Positions 1-12,557 of a stretch of 64,000 nucleotides of DNA are shown in pieces (position 1 is the stretch's first letter; each line of letters opens with the position of its first letter). A program made the position numbers and the translations under genes. Source of the stretch: Bradyrhizobium sp. B124. GTDB lineage: Bacteria; Pseudomonadota; Alphaproteobacteria; Rhizobiales; Xanthobacteraceae. The notes under the pieces are model-generated. The model was given only the letters and a program-made list of their open reading frames with translations. It had not been told where the DNA came from and ran no database searches. The stretch is taken from NCBI RefSeq assembly GCF_038967635.1, contig NZ_CP152413.1, positions 1 to 64,000 on the forward strand. Direction: 5' to 3'.

Positions 1-3000
1 CAGCGGCGCGTTCAGCGAGGCTGCCAACACCACCGGCTCGACCGCGCCGGACACGGCCTCGGGTTCGATCGCCTTTGCCGATGTCGACCTCTCCGACCAC
101 CACACGGTGAGCGTCACCGGCGTCACCGCGAGCGGCACCACCTCCGGCCTGGCCGGCAACGCCACGCTGCTGAGCTGGTTCACCCTGGGGGCGGAGACCG
201 ACTCCACCAATGGTGCCACCGGCACGCAGGCCTGGAGCTTCTCGGCACAGGACAAGAGCTTCGACTATCTCGCCAATGGCGAGAGCGTCACGCTGACCTA
301 CAGCGTGCAGGTCGATGACGGCCACGGCGGCACGGTTTCGCAGCCCGTCACCATCACCGTCACCGGCACCAACGATCTGCCGACCATCGTCGCCGGCTCG
401 ACCACCGCCAGCGGCGCGTTCAGCGAGGCTGCCAACACCACCGGCTCGACCGCGCCGGACACGGCCTCGGGTTCGATCGCCTTTGCCGATGTCGACCTCT
501 CCGACCACCACACGGTGAGCGTCACCGGCGTCACCGCGAGCGGCACCACCTCCGGCCTGGCCGGCAACGCCACGCTGCTGAGCTGGTTCACCCTGGGGGC
601 GGAGACCGACTCCACCAATGGTGCCACCGGCACGCAGGCCTGGAGCTTCTCGGCACAGGACAAGAGCTTCGACTATCTCGCCAATGGCGAGAGCGTCACG
701 CTGACCTACAGCGTGCAGGTCGATGACGGCCACGGCGGCACGGTTTCGCAGCCCGTCACCATCACCGTCACCGGCACCAACGATCTGCCGACCATCGTCG
801 CCGGCTCGACCACCGCCAGCGGCGCGTTCAGCGAGGCTGCCAACACCACCGGCTCGACCGCGCCGGACACGGCCTCGGGTTCGATCGCCTTTGCCGATGT
901 CGACCTCTCCGACCACCACACGGTGAGCGTCACCGGCGTCACCGCGAGCGGCACCACCTCCGGCCTGGCCGGCAACGCCACGCTGCTGAGCTGGTTCACC
1001 CTGGGGGCGGAGACCGACTCCACCAATGGTGCCACCGGCACGCAGGCCTGGAGCTTCTCGGCACAGGACAAGAGCTTCGACTATCTCGCCAATGGCGAGA
1101 GCGTCACGCTGACCTACAGCGTGCAGGTCGATGACGGCCACGGCGGCACGGTTTCGCAGCCCGTCACCATCACCGTCACCGGCACCAACGATCTGCCGAC
1201 CATCGTCGCCGGCTCGACCACCGCCAGCGGCGCGTTCAGCGAGGCTGCCAACACCACCGGCTCGACCGCGCCGGACACGGCCTCGGGTTCGATCGCCTTT
1301 GCCGATGTCGACCTCTCCGACCACCACACGGTGAGCGTCACCGGCGTCACCGCGAGCGGCACCACCTCCGGCCTGGCCGGCAACGCCACGCTGCTGAGCT
1401 GGTTCACCCTGGGGGCGGAGACCGACTCCACCAATGGTGCCACCGGCACGCAGGCCTGGAGCTTCTCGGCACAGGACAAGAGCTTCGACTATCTCGCCAA
1501 TGGCGAGAGCGTCACGCTGACCTACAGCGTGCAGGTCGATGACGGCCACGGCGGCACGGTTTCGCAGCCCGTCACCATCACCGTCACCGGCACCAACGAT
1601 CTGCCGACCATCGTCGCCGGCTCGACCACCGCCAGCGGCGCGTTCAGCGAGGCTGCCAACACCACCGGCTCGACCGCGCCGGACACGGCCTCGGGTTCGA
1701 TCGCCTTTGCCGATGTCGACCTCTCCGACCACCACACGGTGAGCGTCACCGGCGTCACCGCGAGCGGCACCACCTCCGGCCTGGCCGGCAACGCCACGCT
1801 GCTGAGCTGGTTCACCCTGGGGGCGGAGACCGACTCCACCAATGGTGCCACCGGCACGCAGGCCTGGAGCTTCTCGGCACAGGACAAGAGCTTCGACTAT
1901 CTCGCCAATGGCGAGAGCGTCACGCTGACCTACAGCGTGCAGGTCGATGACGGCCACGGCGGCACGGTTTCGCAGCCCGTCACCATCACCGTCACCGGCA
2001 CCAACGATCTGCCGACCATCGTCGCCGGCTCGACCACCGCCAGCGGCGCGTTCAGCGAGGCTGCCAACACCACCGGCTCGACCGCGCCGGACACGGCCTC
2101 GGGTTCGATCGCCTTTGCCGATGTCGACCTCTCCGACCACCACACGGTGAGCGTCACCGGCGTCACCGCGAGCGGCACCACCTCCGGCCTGGCCGGCAAC
2201 GCCACGCTGCTGAGCTGGTTCACCCTGGGGGCGGAGACCGACTCCACCAATGGTGCCACCGGCACGCAGGCCTGGAGCTTCTCGGCACAGGACAAGAGCT
2301 TCGACTATCTCGCCAATGGCGAGAGCGTCACGCTGACCTACAGCGTGCAGGTCGATGACGGCCACGGCGGCACGGTTTCGCAGCCCGTCACCATCACCGT
2401 CACCGGCACCAACGATCTGCCGACCATCGTCGCCGGCTCGACCACCGCCAGCGGCGCGTTCAGCGAGGCTGCCAACACCACCGGCTCGACCGCGCCGGAC
2501 ACGGCCTCGGGTTCGATCGCCTTTGCCGATGTCGACCTCTCCGACCACCACACGGTGAGCGTCACCGGCGTCACCGCGAGCGGCACCACCTCCGGCCTGG
2601 CCGGCAACGCCACGCTGCTGAGCTGGTTCACCCTGGGGGCGGAGACCGACTCCACCAATGGTGCCACCGGCACGCAGGCCTGGAGCTTCTCGGCACAGGA
2701 CAAGAGCTTCGACTATCTCGCCAATGGCGAGAGCGTCACGCTGACCTACAGCGTGCAGGTCGATGACGGCCACGGCGGCACGGTTTCGCAGCCCGTCACC
2801 ATCACCGTCACCGGCACCAACGATCTGCCGACCATCGTCGCCGGCTCGACCACCGCCAGCGGCGCGTTCAGCGAGGCTGCCAACACCACCGGCTCGACCG
2901 CGCCGGACACGGCCTCGGGTTCGATCGCCTTTGCCGATGTCGACCTCTCCGACCACCACACGGTGAGCGTCACCGGCGTCACCGCGAGCGGCACCACCTC

Positions 3001-5280
3001 CGGCCTGGCCGGCAACGCCACGCTGCTGAGCTGGTTCACCCTGGGGGCGGAGACCGACTCCACCAATGGTGCCACCGGCACGCAGGCCTGGAGCTTCTCG
3101 GCACAGGACAAGAGCTTCGACTATCTCGCCAATGGCGAGAGCGTCACGCTGACCTACAGCGTGCAGGTCGATGACGGCCACGGCGGCACGGTTTCGCAGC
3201 CCGTCACCATCACCGTCACCGGCACCAACGATCTGCCGACCATCGTCGCCGGCTCGACCACCGCCAGCGGCGCGTTCAGCGAGGCTGCCAACACCACCGG
3301 CTCGACCGCGCCGGACACGGCCTCGGGTTCGATCGCCTTTGCCGATGTCGACCTCTCCGACCACCACACGGTGAGCGTCACCGGCGTCACCGCGAGCGGC
3401 ACCACCTCCGGCCTGGCCGGCAACGCCACGCTGCTGAGCTGGTTCACCCTGGGGGCGGAGACCGACTCCACCAATGGTGCCACCGGCACGCAGGCCTGGA
3501 GCTTCTCGGCACAGGACAAGAGCTTCGACTATCTCGCCAATGGCGAGAGCGTCACGCTGACCTACAGCGTGCAGGTCGATGACGGCCACGGCGGCACGGT
3601 TTCGCAGCCCGTCACCATCACCGTCACCGGCACCAACGATCTGCCGACCATCGTCGCCGGCTCGACCACCGCCAGCGGCGCGTTCAGCGAGGCTGCCAAC
3701 ACCACCGGCTCGACCGCGCCGGACACGGCCTCGGGTTCGATCGCCTTTGCCGATGTCGACCTCTCCGACCACCACACGGTGAGCGTCACCGGCGTCACCG
3801 CGAGCGGCACCACCTCCGGCCTGGCCGGCAACGCCACGCTGCTGAGCTGGTTCACCCTGGGGGCGGAGACCGACTCCACCAATGGTGCCACCGGCACGCA
3901 GGCCTGGAGCTTCTCGGCACAGGACAAGAGCTTCGACTATCTCGCCAATGGCGAGAGCGTCACGCTGACCTACAGCGTGCAGGTCGATGACGGCCACGGC
4001 GGCACGGTTTCGCAGCCCGTCACCATCACCGTCACCGGCACCAACGATCTGCCGACCATCGTCGCCGGCTCGACCACCGCCAGCGGCGCGTTCAGCGAGG
4101 CTGCCAACACCACCGGCTCGACCGCGCCGGACACGGCCTCGGGTTCGATCGCCTTTGCCGATGTCGACCTCTCCGACCACCACACGGTGAGCGTCACCGG
4201 CGTCACCGCGAGCGGCACCACCTCCGGCCTGGCCGGCAACGCCACGCTGCTGAGCTGGTTCACCCTGGGGGCGGAGACCGACTCCACCAATGGTGCCACC
4301 GGCACGCAGGCCTGGAGCTTCTCGGCACAGGACAAGAGCTTCGACTATCTCGCCAATGGCGAGAGCGTCACGCTGACCTACAGCGTGCAGGTCGATGACG
4401 GCCACGGCGGCACGGTTTCGCAGCCCGTCACCATCACCGTCACCGGCACCAACGATCTGCCGACCATCGTCGCCGGCTCGACCACCGCCAGCGGCGCGTT
4501 CAGCGAGGCTGCCAACACCACCGGCTCGACCGCGCCGGACACGGCCTCGGGTTCGATCGCCTTTGCCGATGTCGACCTCTCCGACCACCACACGGTGAGC
4601 GTCACCGGCGTCACCGCGAGCGGCACCACCTCCGGCCTGGCCGGCAACGCCACGCTGCTGAGCTGGTTCACCCTGGGGGCGGAGACCGACTCCACCAATG
4701 GTGCCACCGGCACGCAGGCCTGGAGCTTCTCGGCACAGGACAAGAGCTTCGACTATCTCGCCAATGGCGAGAGCGTCACGCTGACCTACAGCGTGCAGGT
4801 CGATGACGGCCACGGCGGCACGGTTTCGCAGCCCGTCACCATCACCGTCACCGGCACCAACGATCTGCCGACCATCGTCGCCGGCTCGACCACCGCCAGC
4901 GGCGCGTTCAGCGAGGCTGCCAACACCACCGGCTCGACCGCGCCGGACACGGCCTCGGGTTCGATCGCCTTTGCCGATGTCGACCTCTCCGACCACCACA
5001 CGGTGAGCGTCACCGGCGTCACCGCGAGCGGCACCACCTCCGGCCTGGCCGGCAACGCCACGCTGCTGAGCTGGTTCACCCTGGGGGCGGAGACCGACTC
5101 CACCAATGGTGCCACCGGCACGCAGGCCTGGAGCTTCTCGGCACAGGACAAGAGCTTCGACTATCTCGCCAATGGCGAGAGCGTCACGCTGACCTACAGC
5201 GTGCAGGTCGATGACGGCCACGGCGGCACGGTTTCGCAGCCCGTCACCATCACCGTCACCGGCACCAACGATCTGCCGAC
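1..5280 (+). repeat. 13 tandem 408-bp identical VCBS repeats
   Basis: The same 408-bp unit (136 codons) recurs in register from base 1, with copy starts at 1, 409, 817 and so on to 4897. I see no base differences between copies, including at synonymous positions. The last copy diverges after about 384 bp, where the next, related but different, VCBS repeat begins at 5281. The array continues past the left edge. Confidence 0.95.
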
Positions 5281-8200
5281 GGTGACGGTGACGGCGACCG
5301 GCTCGGTGACGGAAGATACGCCGGCCGGCGCCACCGAGGCGACCTCGGGCACCATCAGCTATGCCGACGCCGATGTGACTGACAGCCACACGGTATCGGC
5401 GACGTTTGTGTCGTCGACCAATGCGGGCGGCGTCCAGCTGGGCGCGTTGACTGCCTCCAAGACGCTCGACACGTCGGGCGGTACCGGCGGCACGGGAAGC
5501 TGGAACTACAGCGTCAATAACTCGGCGATCCAGTTCCTGGGCGCTGGCCAGAGCATTCAGGAGACCTACCAGGTCAAGGTTGACGACGGCCATGGCGGCA
5601 CCGCCACCCAGAACGTGGTGGTGACCATCAACGGAACCAACGATGCGCCCACATTGACCGTCACACCAGAAGCCTTGAGCAACGAAGCGCAGAATTCAGG
5701 CGCTCCGATCGGCGCCGTTGGCACGTTGGTGTCCTCCTTGGTCAGCATTGGGGGCAACGTAACGGACGTCGACAGTGATTCTGTCACTGGCGTCGCCATT
5801 ACTGCAGCCGATACCTCGCACGGCACTTGGTTCTATTCCACCAACAACGGAAGCACATGGACCGCTCTGAGCGCCGTCAGTGTTTCGTCAGCACAACTGT
5901 TAGCGGCCGACGCCAACACGCGTATTTATTTTCAACCCACCTCCGGCTTTGCCGGAACGATCTCCAACGCCATTACTTTCCAAGCCTGGGATCAAACGAA
6001 CGGAAGCAACGGCGGAACGGGCAACGCTAGCGTTAGCGGCGGATCGACCGCTTTCTCGACAGCCTCCGATATAGCTTCAATTTCCGTTGTCAGCACGACA
6101 CCCTTCACGCTAACGACAGGCGCTGATACGGTGTTCTTCCTCAGCGGCACCAACACGGTCAGTGGTGCAATCGGGGCGGGCGCGACGCTCAACAATGCCG
6201 ACAGTCTGACCGGCGGCAGCGGCACGGATACGCTGGCGATCTCGGGCAACAGCGGCACGTTCAACCTCAACAGCCTAGCGAGCTTCACCGGCTTCGAGAA
6301 CGTGACGCTGAGCGGCACAGGCGACAGCCTGACGCTGAAGAATGGTCAGAACCAAACGATCAATGCCGGCAGCGGCAACACGATCACGCTTGGCACCGGC
6401 AATGACACCGTGTCGTTCACCTCGGGCACCAATACCGTGAACGCCACGAGTGCGACGCTCAACGCCGGTGACAGCCTGACGGGTGGGTCTGGTACGGATA
6501 CGCTGGCACTGAGCGGCGGCGGGACCATCAACTTGAATACGACGCCGGGTGTGTTCACCGGTTTCGAGAACGTCACGACCGACAATACAGTTACAACGCT
6601 GACGCTGAAGAACTCCGCCACGCTCGCGGTGACGCTCGGCAATACGACGGGGACGGCAAGCACAGTTACGGGCGGCACTGGATCCGCCAACGCCACGGTG
6701 ACGCTCAACACTGGCACGGCTACGGTGAATTTGGGCGCCGGCAGTGGCACCAATACCGTGAATGGGGTGATCGGGACGGGAGCCACGCTGCTCGCGGCCG
6801 ACAGCCTGACTGGTGGGTCGGGAACCGATACGCTGGCGATCTCGGGCAACAGCGGCACGTTCGATCTCAACAGCCTGGCGACCTTTACCGGCTTCGAGAA
6901 TGTGACGCTGAGCGGCACAGGCGACAGCCTGACGCTGAAGAACGGTCAGAACCAGACGATCAATGCCGGCAGCGGCAACACGATAACGCTTGGCACCGGC
7001 AATGACACCGTGTCGTTCACCTCGGGCACCAATACCGTGAACGCCACGAGTGCGACGCTCAACGCCGGTGACAGCCTGACGGGTGGGTCTGGTACGGATA
7101 CGCTGGCACTGGGCGGCGGCGGGACCATCAACCTGAACACGACGCCGGGTGTGTTCACCGGTTTCGAGAACGTCACGACCGACAATACAGTTACAACGCT
7201 GACGCTGAAGAACTCCGCCACGCTCGCGGTGACGCTCGGCAATACGACGGGGACGGCAAGCACAGTTACGGGCGGCACTGGATCCGCCAACGCCACGGTG
7301 ACGCTCAACACTGGCACGGCTACGGTGAATTTGGGCGCCGGCAGTGGCACCAATACCGTGAATGGGGTGATCGGGACGGGAGCCACGCTGCTCGCGGCCG
7401 ACAGCCTGACTGGTGGGTCGGGAACCGATACGCTGGCGATCTCGGGCAACAGCGGCACGTTCGATCTCAACAGCCTGGTGACCTTTACCGGCTTCGAGAA
7501 CGTGACGGTGAGCGGCACAGGCGACAGCCTGACGCTGAAGAACGGTCAGAACCAGACGATCAACGCCGGCAGCGGCAACACGATAACGCTGGGCACTGGC
7601 AACGACTCAGTGTCGTTCACGTCCGGTATCAATACCGTAAACGGGGCGATCGGAACCGGCGCGACGCTCAACACGGGCGACAGCCTGACCGGTGGCACCG
7701 GCACGGACACGCTAGCGATCTCCGGGAGTAGCGGCTCGTTCGATCTCAACAGTCTTGCGACCTTTACCGGCTTTGAGAACGTGACGCTGAGCGGCACGGG
7801 CGACAGCCTGACGCTGAAGAACGGTCAGAACCTGACGGTCAACGCCGGCAGCGGCAACACCATAACGCTGGGCACTGGCAATGACGCCGTGTCGTTCACT
7901 TCCGGTACCAATACGGTGAACGCGACGATCGGAACGGGGGCGACGCTGAACAGCGGCGACAGCCTGACCGGCGGCACGGGCACCGACACGCTGGCGATCT
8001 CCGGCAATAGCGCGACGTTCGACCTGAACAGTTTGGCCGTGTTCAGCGGGCTCGAGAATGTGACGCTGAGCGGCACTGGCGACAGCTTGACCTTGAAGAA
8101 CGGTCAGAACCTGACGGTCAACGCCGGCAGCGGCAACACGATAACCCTGGGCACTGGCAACGACACAGTGTCGTTCACTTCCGGTGCCAATGCGGTGAAT

Positions 8201-11200
8201 GCGATAAGCTCGACTCTTAACAACGGCGACAGCCTGACCGGCGGTTCGGGTACCGATACGCTCGCCCTGACCGGTGGCGGCGGTTTCAATCTGAACAGCC
8301 TGACCGCATTTACCGGATTTGAGAATATCACAGTCGACAACGGCAATACGACGCTGACGCTGAAGAATGCGGCGACGATCAATGTCACCTTGGGTAACGG
8401 CACTGATTCGTTGACCGGCGGCACAGGCGTTGCGAACACCACTGTCACCCTCGGAACGGGTACAGACACGGTCAACTTGGGCAGCGGCAGCGGCAGCAAC
8501 ACAATCAATGCAACCGCTACGGCTCTCTCCGGCTTTGCTGATAGTCTTACGGGTGGCAGCGGAATCGATAGATTGGTCGTGACGGGGGCGGGGTCGAGCG
8601 GTGCGCACCTTCTTGGCGGACTGGCTACTGGGTTGCCAAACTTCGAACAGGTTGATCTAACGGGGTCGATCTTTGTCGATCTTCAGTTGGGCGGCAGCAG
8701 CCAGACGATTACGGTTACTGAGGGAAGCAACGACACCATTGCCTTCTCAGGAAACAGCAATCTCATAACACTAGGTAGTACGGGAGGTACGCTCAACTTC
8801 ATTGGCGTAGCGTCTTCAGGTAACACCGCAACACTTGGTACTGGGGTCGACACTGTTTCGTTCGTCGCTGGCACCAACGCGGTGAACGCGACCAGCACGA
8901 CGCTGAACAGCACCGACAGCTTGACCGGCGGGTCGGGCACGGACACGCTGACGTTGATTGGTGGAGGAACGTTCAGCCTGAACAGTCTGGCGGCGTTCAA
9001 CGGGTTTGAGACCGTGACGGTCGACAACGCGGCGACGTCTCTCACCTTGCGGAACGGCGGCACCATTGCGGTGACGCTCGGCAACGGCACCGACACCGTG
9101 ACGGGTGGCACCGGCGCATCGAACGCGACCATTACGCTGGGGACCGGCACCGACACCATCAGCCTGGGTGGCGGCAACGGCACGAATGTCGTCAAGGCGA
9201 CGAGCGCTACCCTGGTTTCGACGGACAGCCTGACCGGCGGCACGGGGGCGACGGATACGCTGGCGCTGAGCGGCGGCGGGACGTTCAACCTGAACAGTCT
9301 GGCGGCGTTCAACGGGTTTGAGACGGTGACGGTCGACAACGCGGCGACGTCTCTCACATTGCGGAACGGCGGCACCATTGCGGTGACGCTCGGCAACGGC
9401 ACCGACACCGTGACGGGTGGCACCGGCGCATCGAACGCGACCATTACGCTGGGGACCGGCACCGACACCATCAGCCTGGGTGGCGGCAGCGGCACGAATG
9501 TCGTCAATGCCACGAGCGCTACCCTGGTTTCGACGGACAGCCTGACCGGCGGCACGGGGGCGACGGATACGCTGGCGCTGAGCGGCGGCGGGACGTTCAA
9601 CCTGAACAACCTGGCAGCGTTCACCGGGTTTGAGACCGTGACGGTCGACAACGCGGCGACGTCTCTCACCTTGCGGAACGGCGGCGCCATTGCGGTGACG
9701 CTCGGCAACGGTACCGACACCGTGACGGGTGGCACCGGCGCGTCGAACGCGACCATTACGCTGGGGACAGGCACCGACACCATCAGCCTGGGTGGCGGCA
9801 GCGGCACGAATGTCGTCAATGCCACGAGCGCTACCCTGGTTTCGACGGACAGCCTGACCGGCGGCACGGGAGCGACGGATACGCTGGCGCTGAGCGGCGG
9901 CGGGACGTTCAACCTGAACAACCTGGCGGCGTTCAACGGGTTTGAGACCGTGACGGTCGACACCGCGGCGACGTCTCTCACGTTGCGGAACGGCGGCTCC
10001 ATTGCGGTGACGCTCGGCAACGGCACCGACACCGTGACGGGTGGCACCGGCGCATCGAACGCGACCATTACGCTGGGGACCGGTACCGACACCATCAGCC
10101 TCGGAGGCGGCAGCGGCACGAACGTCGTCAATGCGACAGCAAGCACACTGCTTGCCGGCGATAGCCTAACAGGTGGCAGCGGCACGGATAAACTGGTGCT
10201 GACCGGCTCGGCAACCTTGGCCGTCGCGAGAATTAACCTGAGCACGGGTCACTTTTTGGACAGCTCAGGCTCACTGCTGTCAGGAGGTATTTCTGGATTC
10301 GAAACGATAGACGCGACGAATTATACCGGCACCACTGGCCTGGTCCTGACAGGCACACCCGGAGCCAATACGCTGATAGGTGGATCGGGTGCCGACGTTC
10401 TGAATGGGCTTGGCGGTGCCGACACCCTGACCGGCGGTAGTGGCAACGATCAATTCCGGCTGCAGACTAATGGAGGTGGAGTCGCAACGATTACGGATTT
10501 CAGCAAAGTAGCCGGTAATCAAGATACAATCGGATTCCTCGGCGGAACGGGTGCTGGTGCTGTGTCGTTTGCCAACACGACAGCCACCAATGCAGGCGCA
10601 ACAATTTCTGCTGCAGACTTCGATAAAACACAGAACAGCATATCTGCTATCGCAAACGATGAGTCAAATAAGGTCATCGTCATACAAGCTTCACTGACGA
10701 CTTCGCAGATTCAAACTCAGACTGGCGGAAACGGGCCGCATCCACCCCTCAACGATTATGTTGTCGTATTCAACTCAACTGACGGCAAGGCTGAAATTTG
10801 GTTTGACACTAATTGGGCCGATACAGGGAGCAGGGTGCAAGTAGCCACCCTAAACAACATCACTACACTTGCGGGCGTCACCAGTCTAAGTGCGTCGGAT
10901 TTCGTAGTCTACACTAGCACCTACGCTACGCAGCCTGCCGGTATCTCTGGCGCCCCGATAAATCTTGGTCTGGACAGCCAGGCGCCCGACGACTCGCTCG
11001 TGACTGTTTCTGCCTCGGATCTTCTCCCTGGATGGACACTCAATGGCGCTACCCAAAATGCGGATGGCTCCTGGTCGCTGCAGACTGGCGACGTGCGATC
11101 GTTGACCGTTAATACGCCGGCCAACTTCACAGGCGCGGCAGTGCTTCACCTGTCACTCACCTGGACGAACCCGGACGGGACAATCGGCAACAGCTCCGTG

Positions 11201-12361
11201 CCGGACAACGTGGAAGCATATGCACCGGGCTCACCGATATTTGCATGGTCCGGAAACGACCATCTCACCGGATCAAGCGGCAACGACCTGTTCGTCTTCT
11301 CTCAACCGATCGGCAACGATGTCATCCATAGCTTCGACATTTCAGCCGACACTCTCGACCTGATCAGCTACGGCTGGCAGAGCTTCAGCGACGTTCAGGC
11401 CCATACCGCCGACGATGGCAACGGAAACGCCGTGGTCACGCTTGCTGATGGCCAGACGATCACCCTCGACGGCGTCCATGCGGCAGACCTCACCGCAGCA
11501 AACTTCGAATTCGACGTAATGCCCACAGTCGAAAATCCGGGCGCGATGACCATCGGCGACGGCGCGATGCTACCGCTGTCGGGGGTCATCCACAACACCG
11601 GCGAGATCGACTTGCAGGCCTCCGGCGACGACACGCTGCTGCAGCTGATCCAGACCGGGATCACGCTCAACGGCGGCGGTCATGTGGTCCTGTCCGACGA
11701 TGACCACAACGTCATCGCCGGCACGGCCTCCAACGTCACGCTCGACAACGTCGACAACGTGATATCCGGTGCGGGCCAGATCGGGCAGGGCAGCCTCACG
11801 CTGAGCAACGAGGGCATCATCGATGCCACCGGCACCCATGCCCTGGTGATCGATACTGGCGCCAACCTGATTGCCAACGACGGCACGTTGGAAGCGACCG
11901 GTGCGGGTGGGCTGGTGCTCGCCAGCGCGGTGGCCAACAGCGGCCTGATCTGGGCCAATGGCGGCGCGGTCACAGCGGAGGGAGAGGTTACCGGCAGCGG
12001 CAACGCCTTGATTAGTGGGGCCGGCACCATCGAGTTCGGGTCAGCCTCGGCGGCAGGCGTCACCTTCGACACGACCGCCGCTGGTCACCTGATCCTGGAC
12101 GATGCCTTCCACTTCTCCGGCACGGTGAGCGGCCTCGATGGCAATGACGACATCGACATCAAGGGCGTCGGCTTCGGCGCTGGCACCACGTTGAGCTTCA
12201 CGGAGAACCAGGCGGGGACCGGCGGCACCCTGTCGGTGTCGGATGGCGCTCACACGGCCAACATCGTCCTGCTCGGTCAATACGATCCGACCGGCTTTGC
12301 CGAGAAGGCCGACACCACGAACGGCACGTTGATCACCTATGATCCGCACCACGTCGGCTGA
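2..12361 (+). CDS. Giant VCBS/RTX surface adhesin, 5' end outside window
   Basis: Probable type I-secreted adhesin. The frame is already open at base 2, so the true start lies off the left edge. Seen in order: about 13 identical 136-residue VCBS-type repeats to 5280, each carrying a VDDGHGGT motif; one diverged VCBS repeat to ~5640; a Ser/Asn-rich segment to ~6100; a long beta-roll-like stretch with many [14 protein letters not shown] units to ~10150; classic Gly/Asp RTX nonapeptides near 10370-10470 and 11250-11330; and a beta-helix-like C-terminus to the TGA at 12359. VCBS/RTX proteins of this kind are usually calcium-binding adhesins exported in one step with a C-terminal signal. An ABC exporter and HlyD adaptor follow on the same strand, which supports export by that pair. 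A role in attachment or biofilm is inferred. The exact repeat number depends on the assembly. Confidence 0.93.
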   Translation, partial: SGAFSEAANTTGSTAPDTASGSIAFADVDLSDHHTVSVTGVTASGTTSGLAGNATLLSWFTLGAETDSTNGATGTQAWSFSAQDKSFDYLANGESVTLTYSVQVDDGHGGTVSQPVTITVTGTNDLPTIVAGSTTASGAFSEAANTTGSTAPDTASGSIAFADVDLSDHHTVSVTGVTASGTTSGLAGNATLLSWFTLGAETDSTNGATGTQAWSFSAQDKSFDYLANGESVTLTYSVQVDDGHGGTVSQPVTITVTGTNDLPTIVAGSTTASGAFSEAANTTGSTAPDTASGSIAFADVDLSDHHTVSVTGVTASGTTSGLAGNATLLSWFTLGAETDSTNGATGTQAWSFSAQDKSFDYLANGESVTLTYSVQVDDGHGGTVSQPVTITVTGTNDLPTIVAGSTTASGAFSEAANTTGSTAPDTASGSIAFADVDLSDHHTVSVTGVTASGTTSGLAGNATLLSWFTLGAETDSTNGATGTQAWSFSAQDKSFDYLANGESVTLTYSVQVDDGHGGTVSQPVTITVTGTNDLPTIVAGSTTASGAFSEAANTTGSTAPDTASGSIAFADVDLSDHHTVSVTGVTASGTTSGLAGNATLLSWFTLGAETDSTNGATGTQAWSFSAQDKSFDYLANGESVTLTYSVQVDDGHGGTVSQPVTITVTGTNDLPTIVAGSTTASGAFSEAANTTGSTAPDTASGSIAFADVDLSDHHTVSVTGVTASGTTSGLAGNATLLSWFTLGAETDSTNGATGTQAWSFSAQDKSFDYLANGESVTLTYSVQVDDGHGGTVSQPVTITVTGTNDLPTIVAGSTTASGAFSEAANTTGSTAPDTASGSIAFADVDLSDHHTVSVTGVTASGTTSGLAGNATLLSWFTLGAETDSTNGATGTQAWSFSAQDKSFDYLANGESVTLTYSVQVDDGHGGTVSQPVTITVTGTNDLPTIVAGSTTASGAFSEAANTTGSTAPDTASGSIAFADVDLSDHHTVSVTGVTASGTTSGLAGNATLLSWFTLGAETDSTNGATGTQAWSFSAQDKSFDYLANGESVTLTYSVQVDDGHGGTVSQPVTITVTGTNDLPTIVAGSTTASGAFSEAANTTGSTAPDTASGSIAFADVDLSDHHTVSVTGVTASGTTSGLAGNATLLSWFTLGAETDSTNGATGTQAWSFSAQDKSFDYLANGESVTLTYSVQVDDGHGGTVSQPVTITVTGTNDLPTIVAGSTTASGAFSEAANTTGSTAPDTASGSIAFADVDLSDHHTVSVTGVTASGTTSGLAGNATLLSWFTLGAETDSTNGATGTQAWSFSAQDKSFDYLANGESVTLTYSVQVDDGHGGTVSQPVTITVTGTNDLPTIVAGSTTASGAFSEAANTTGSTAPDTASGSIAFADVDLSDHHTVSVTGVTASGTTSGLAGNATLLSWFTLGAETDSTNGATGTQAWSFSAQDKSFDYLANGESVTLTYSVQVDDGHGGTVSQPVTITVTGTNDLPTIVAGSTTASGAFSEAANTTGSTAPDTASGSIAFADVDLSDHHTVSVTGVTASGTTSGLAGNATLLSWFTLGAETDSTNGATGTQAWSFSAQDKSFDYLANGESVTLTYSVQVDDGHGGTVSQPVTITVTGTNDLPTIVAGSTTASGAFSEAANTTGSTAPDTASGSIAFADVDLSDHHTVSVTGVTASGTTSGLAGNATLLSWFTLGAETDSTNGATGTQAWSFSAQDKSFDYLANGESVTLTYSVQVDDGHGGTVSQPVTITVTGTNDLPTVTVTATGSVTEDTPAGATEATSGTISYADADVTDSHTVSATFVSSTNAGGVQLGALTASKTLDTSGGTGGTGSWNYSVNNSAIQFLGAGQSIQETYQVKVDDGHGGTATQNVVVTINGTNDAPTLTVTPEALSNEAQNSGAPIGAVGTLVSSLVSIGGNVTDVDSDSVTGVAITAADTSHGTWFYSTNNGSTWTALSAVSVSSAQLLAADANTRIYFQPTSGFAGTISNAITFQAWDQTNGSNGGTGNASVSGGSTAFSTASDIASISVVSTTPFTLTTGADTVFFLSGTNTVSGAIGAGATLNNADSLTGGSGTDTLAISGNSGTFNLNSLASFTGFENVTLSGTGDSLTLKNGQNQTINAGSGNTITLGTGNDTVSFTSGTNTVNATSATLNAGDSLTGGSGTDTLALSGGGTINLNTTPGVFTGFENVTTDNTVTTLTLKNSATLAVTLGNTTGTASTVTGGTGSANATVTLNTGTATVNLGAGSGTNTVNGVIGTGATLLAADSLTGGSGTDTLAISGNSGTFDLNSLATFTGFENVTLSGTGDSLTLKNGQNQTINAGSGNTITLGTGNDTVSFTSGTNTVNATSATLNAGDSLTGGSGTDTLALGGGGTINLNTTPGVFTGFENVTTDNTVTTLTLKNSATLAVTLGNTTGTASTVTGGTGSANATVTLNTGTATVNLGAGSGTNTVNGVIGTGATLLAADSLTGGSGTDTLAISGNSGTFDLNSLVTFTGFENVTVSGTGDSLTLKNGQNQTINAGSGNTITLGTGNDSVSFTSGINTVNGAIGTGATLNTGDSLTGGTGTDTLAISGSSGSFDLNSLATFTGFENVTLSGTGDSLTLKNGQNLTVNAGSGNTITLGTGNDAVSFTSGTNTVNATIGTGATLNSGDSLTGGTGTDTLAISGNSATFDLNSLAVFSGLENVTLSGTGDSLTLKNGQNLTVNAGSGNTITLGTGNDTVSFTSGANAVNAISSTLNNGDSLTGGSGTDTLALTGGGGFNLNSLTAFTGFENITVDNGNTTLTLKNAATINVTLGNGTDSLTGGTGVANTTVTLGTGTDTVNLGSGSGSNTINATATALSGFADSLTGGSGIDRLVVTGAGSSGAHLLGGLATGLPNFEQVDLTGSIFVDLQLGGSSQTITVTEGSNDTIAFSGNSNLITLGSTGGTLNFIGVASSGNTATLGTGVDTVSFVAGTNAVNATSTTLNSTDSLTGGSGTDTLTLIGGGTFSLNSLAAFNGFETVTVDNAATSLTLRNGGTIAVTLGNGTDTVTGGTGASNATITLGTGTDTISLGGGNGTNVVKATSATLVSTDSLTGGTGATDTLALSGGGTFNLNSLAAFNGFETVTVDNAATSLTLRNGGTIAVTLGNGTDTVTGGTGASNATITLGTGTDTISLGGGSGTNVVNATSATLVSTDSLTGGTGATDTLALSGGGTFNLNNLAAFTGFETVTVDNAATSLTLRNGGAIAVTLGNGTDTVTGGTGASNATITLGTGTDTISLGGGSGTNVVNATSATLVSTDSLTGGTGATDTLALSGGGTFNLNNLAAFNGFETVTVDTAATSLTLRNGGSIAVTLGNGTDTVTGGTGASNATITLGTGTDTISLGGGSGTNVVNATASTLLAGDSLTGGSGTDKLVLTGSATLAVARINLSTGHFLDSSGSLLSGGISGFETIDATNYTGTTGLVLTGTPGANTLIGGSGADVLNGLGGADTLTGGSGNDQFRLQTNGGGVATITDFSKVAGNQDTIGFLGGTGAGAVSFANTTATNAGATISAADFDKTQNSISAIANDESNKVIVIQASLTTSQIQTQTGGNGPHPPLNDYVVVFNSTDGKAEIWFDTNWADTGSRVQVATLNNITTLAGVTSLSASDFVVYTSTYATQPAGISGAPINLGLDSQAPDDSLVTVSASDLLPGWTLNGATQNADGSWSLQTGDVRSLTVNTPANFTGAAVLHLSLTWTNPDGTIGNSSVPDNVEAYAPGSPIFAWSGNDHLTGSSGNDLFVFSQPIGNDVIHSFDISADTLDLISYGWQSFSDVQAHTADDGNGNAVVTLADGQTITLDGVHAADLTAANFEFDVMPTVENPGAMTIGDGAMLPLSGVIHNTGEIDLQASGDDTLLQLIQTGITLNGGGHVVLSDDDHNVIAGTASNVTLDNVDNVISGAGQIGQGSLTLSNEGIIDATGTHALVIDTGANLIANDGTLEATGAGGLVLASAVANSGLIWANGGAVTAEGEVTGSGNALISGAGTIEFGSASAAGVTFDTTAAGHLILDDAFHFSGTVSGLDGNDDIDIKGVGFGAGTTLSFTENQAGTGGTLSVSDGAHTANIVLLGQYDPTGFAEKADTTNGTLITYDPHHVG
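6340..7540 (+). repeat. Two near-identical 600-bp units in the adhesin
   Basis: Bases ~6340-6940 and ~6940-7540 are almost the same sequence (period 600 bp, 200 residues) inside the beta-roll-like part of the adhesin. Shorter related units with a period near 279 bp continue to ~8100. This is a second, slightly diverged tier of internal amplification. Confidence 0.85.
8900..10147 (+). repeat. Four 312-bp units in the adhesin
   Basis: A 104-residue unit recurs with a period of exactly 312 bp; the GFETVTVD motif codons start near 9008, 9320, 9632 and 9944. The copies differ by only a few bases. This is a third independent amplification within the same gene. Confidence 0.85.
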
Positions 12362-12446
12362 GGGGCGTGAACGCATCTACCATGGGAGAGAACCACGCGA
12401 GGAAAAGGCGAACCCCGTATGTTTACTCTCCTGCCTGTTTTGCGCC

Positions 12447-12474
12447 GGCGGCGGCTATCAACGCGGCCGCCGCC
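12447..12474 (+). promoter_or_regulatory. Strong stem-loop between adhesin and exporter genes
   Basis: A perfect 9-bp GC-only stem (GGCGGCGGC / GCCGCCGCC) encloses a 10-base loop in the 196-bp gap after the adhesin stop. A run of seven T lies about 30 bases downstream (12504-12510), too far for a classic intrinsic terminator. It could protect the adhesin mRNA 3' end or attenuate transcription into the exporter genes. Confidence 0.5.
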
Positions 12475-12557
12475 CATGCTAAATGGGGGGATTGGATGAT
12501 TGATTTTTTTGAATCGTTCGACTGCTGCCCAGGGCAGCCAGCGATCATGTTTAGAAG

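Noticed and set aside
298..5151. Repeated 121-codon minus and 67-codon plus frames every 408 bp
   Set aside because: Antisense and shifted readings of the VCBS repeat, identical in each copy simply because the repeat is.
1..5280. Regular repeats considered as a CRISPR array
   Set aside because: The unit is 408 bp without unique spacers and is fully coding.
7712..10245. Long minus-strand frames under the beta-roll part of the adhesin
   Set aside because: Low-complexity antisense of the Gly/Thr/Asp-rich repeats; the sense frame is continuous and has recognisable RTX units.
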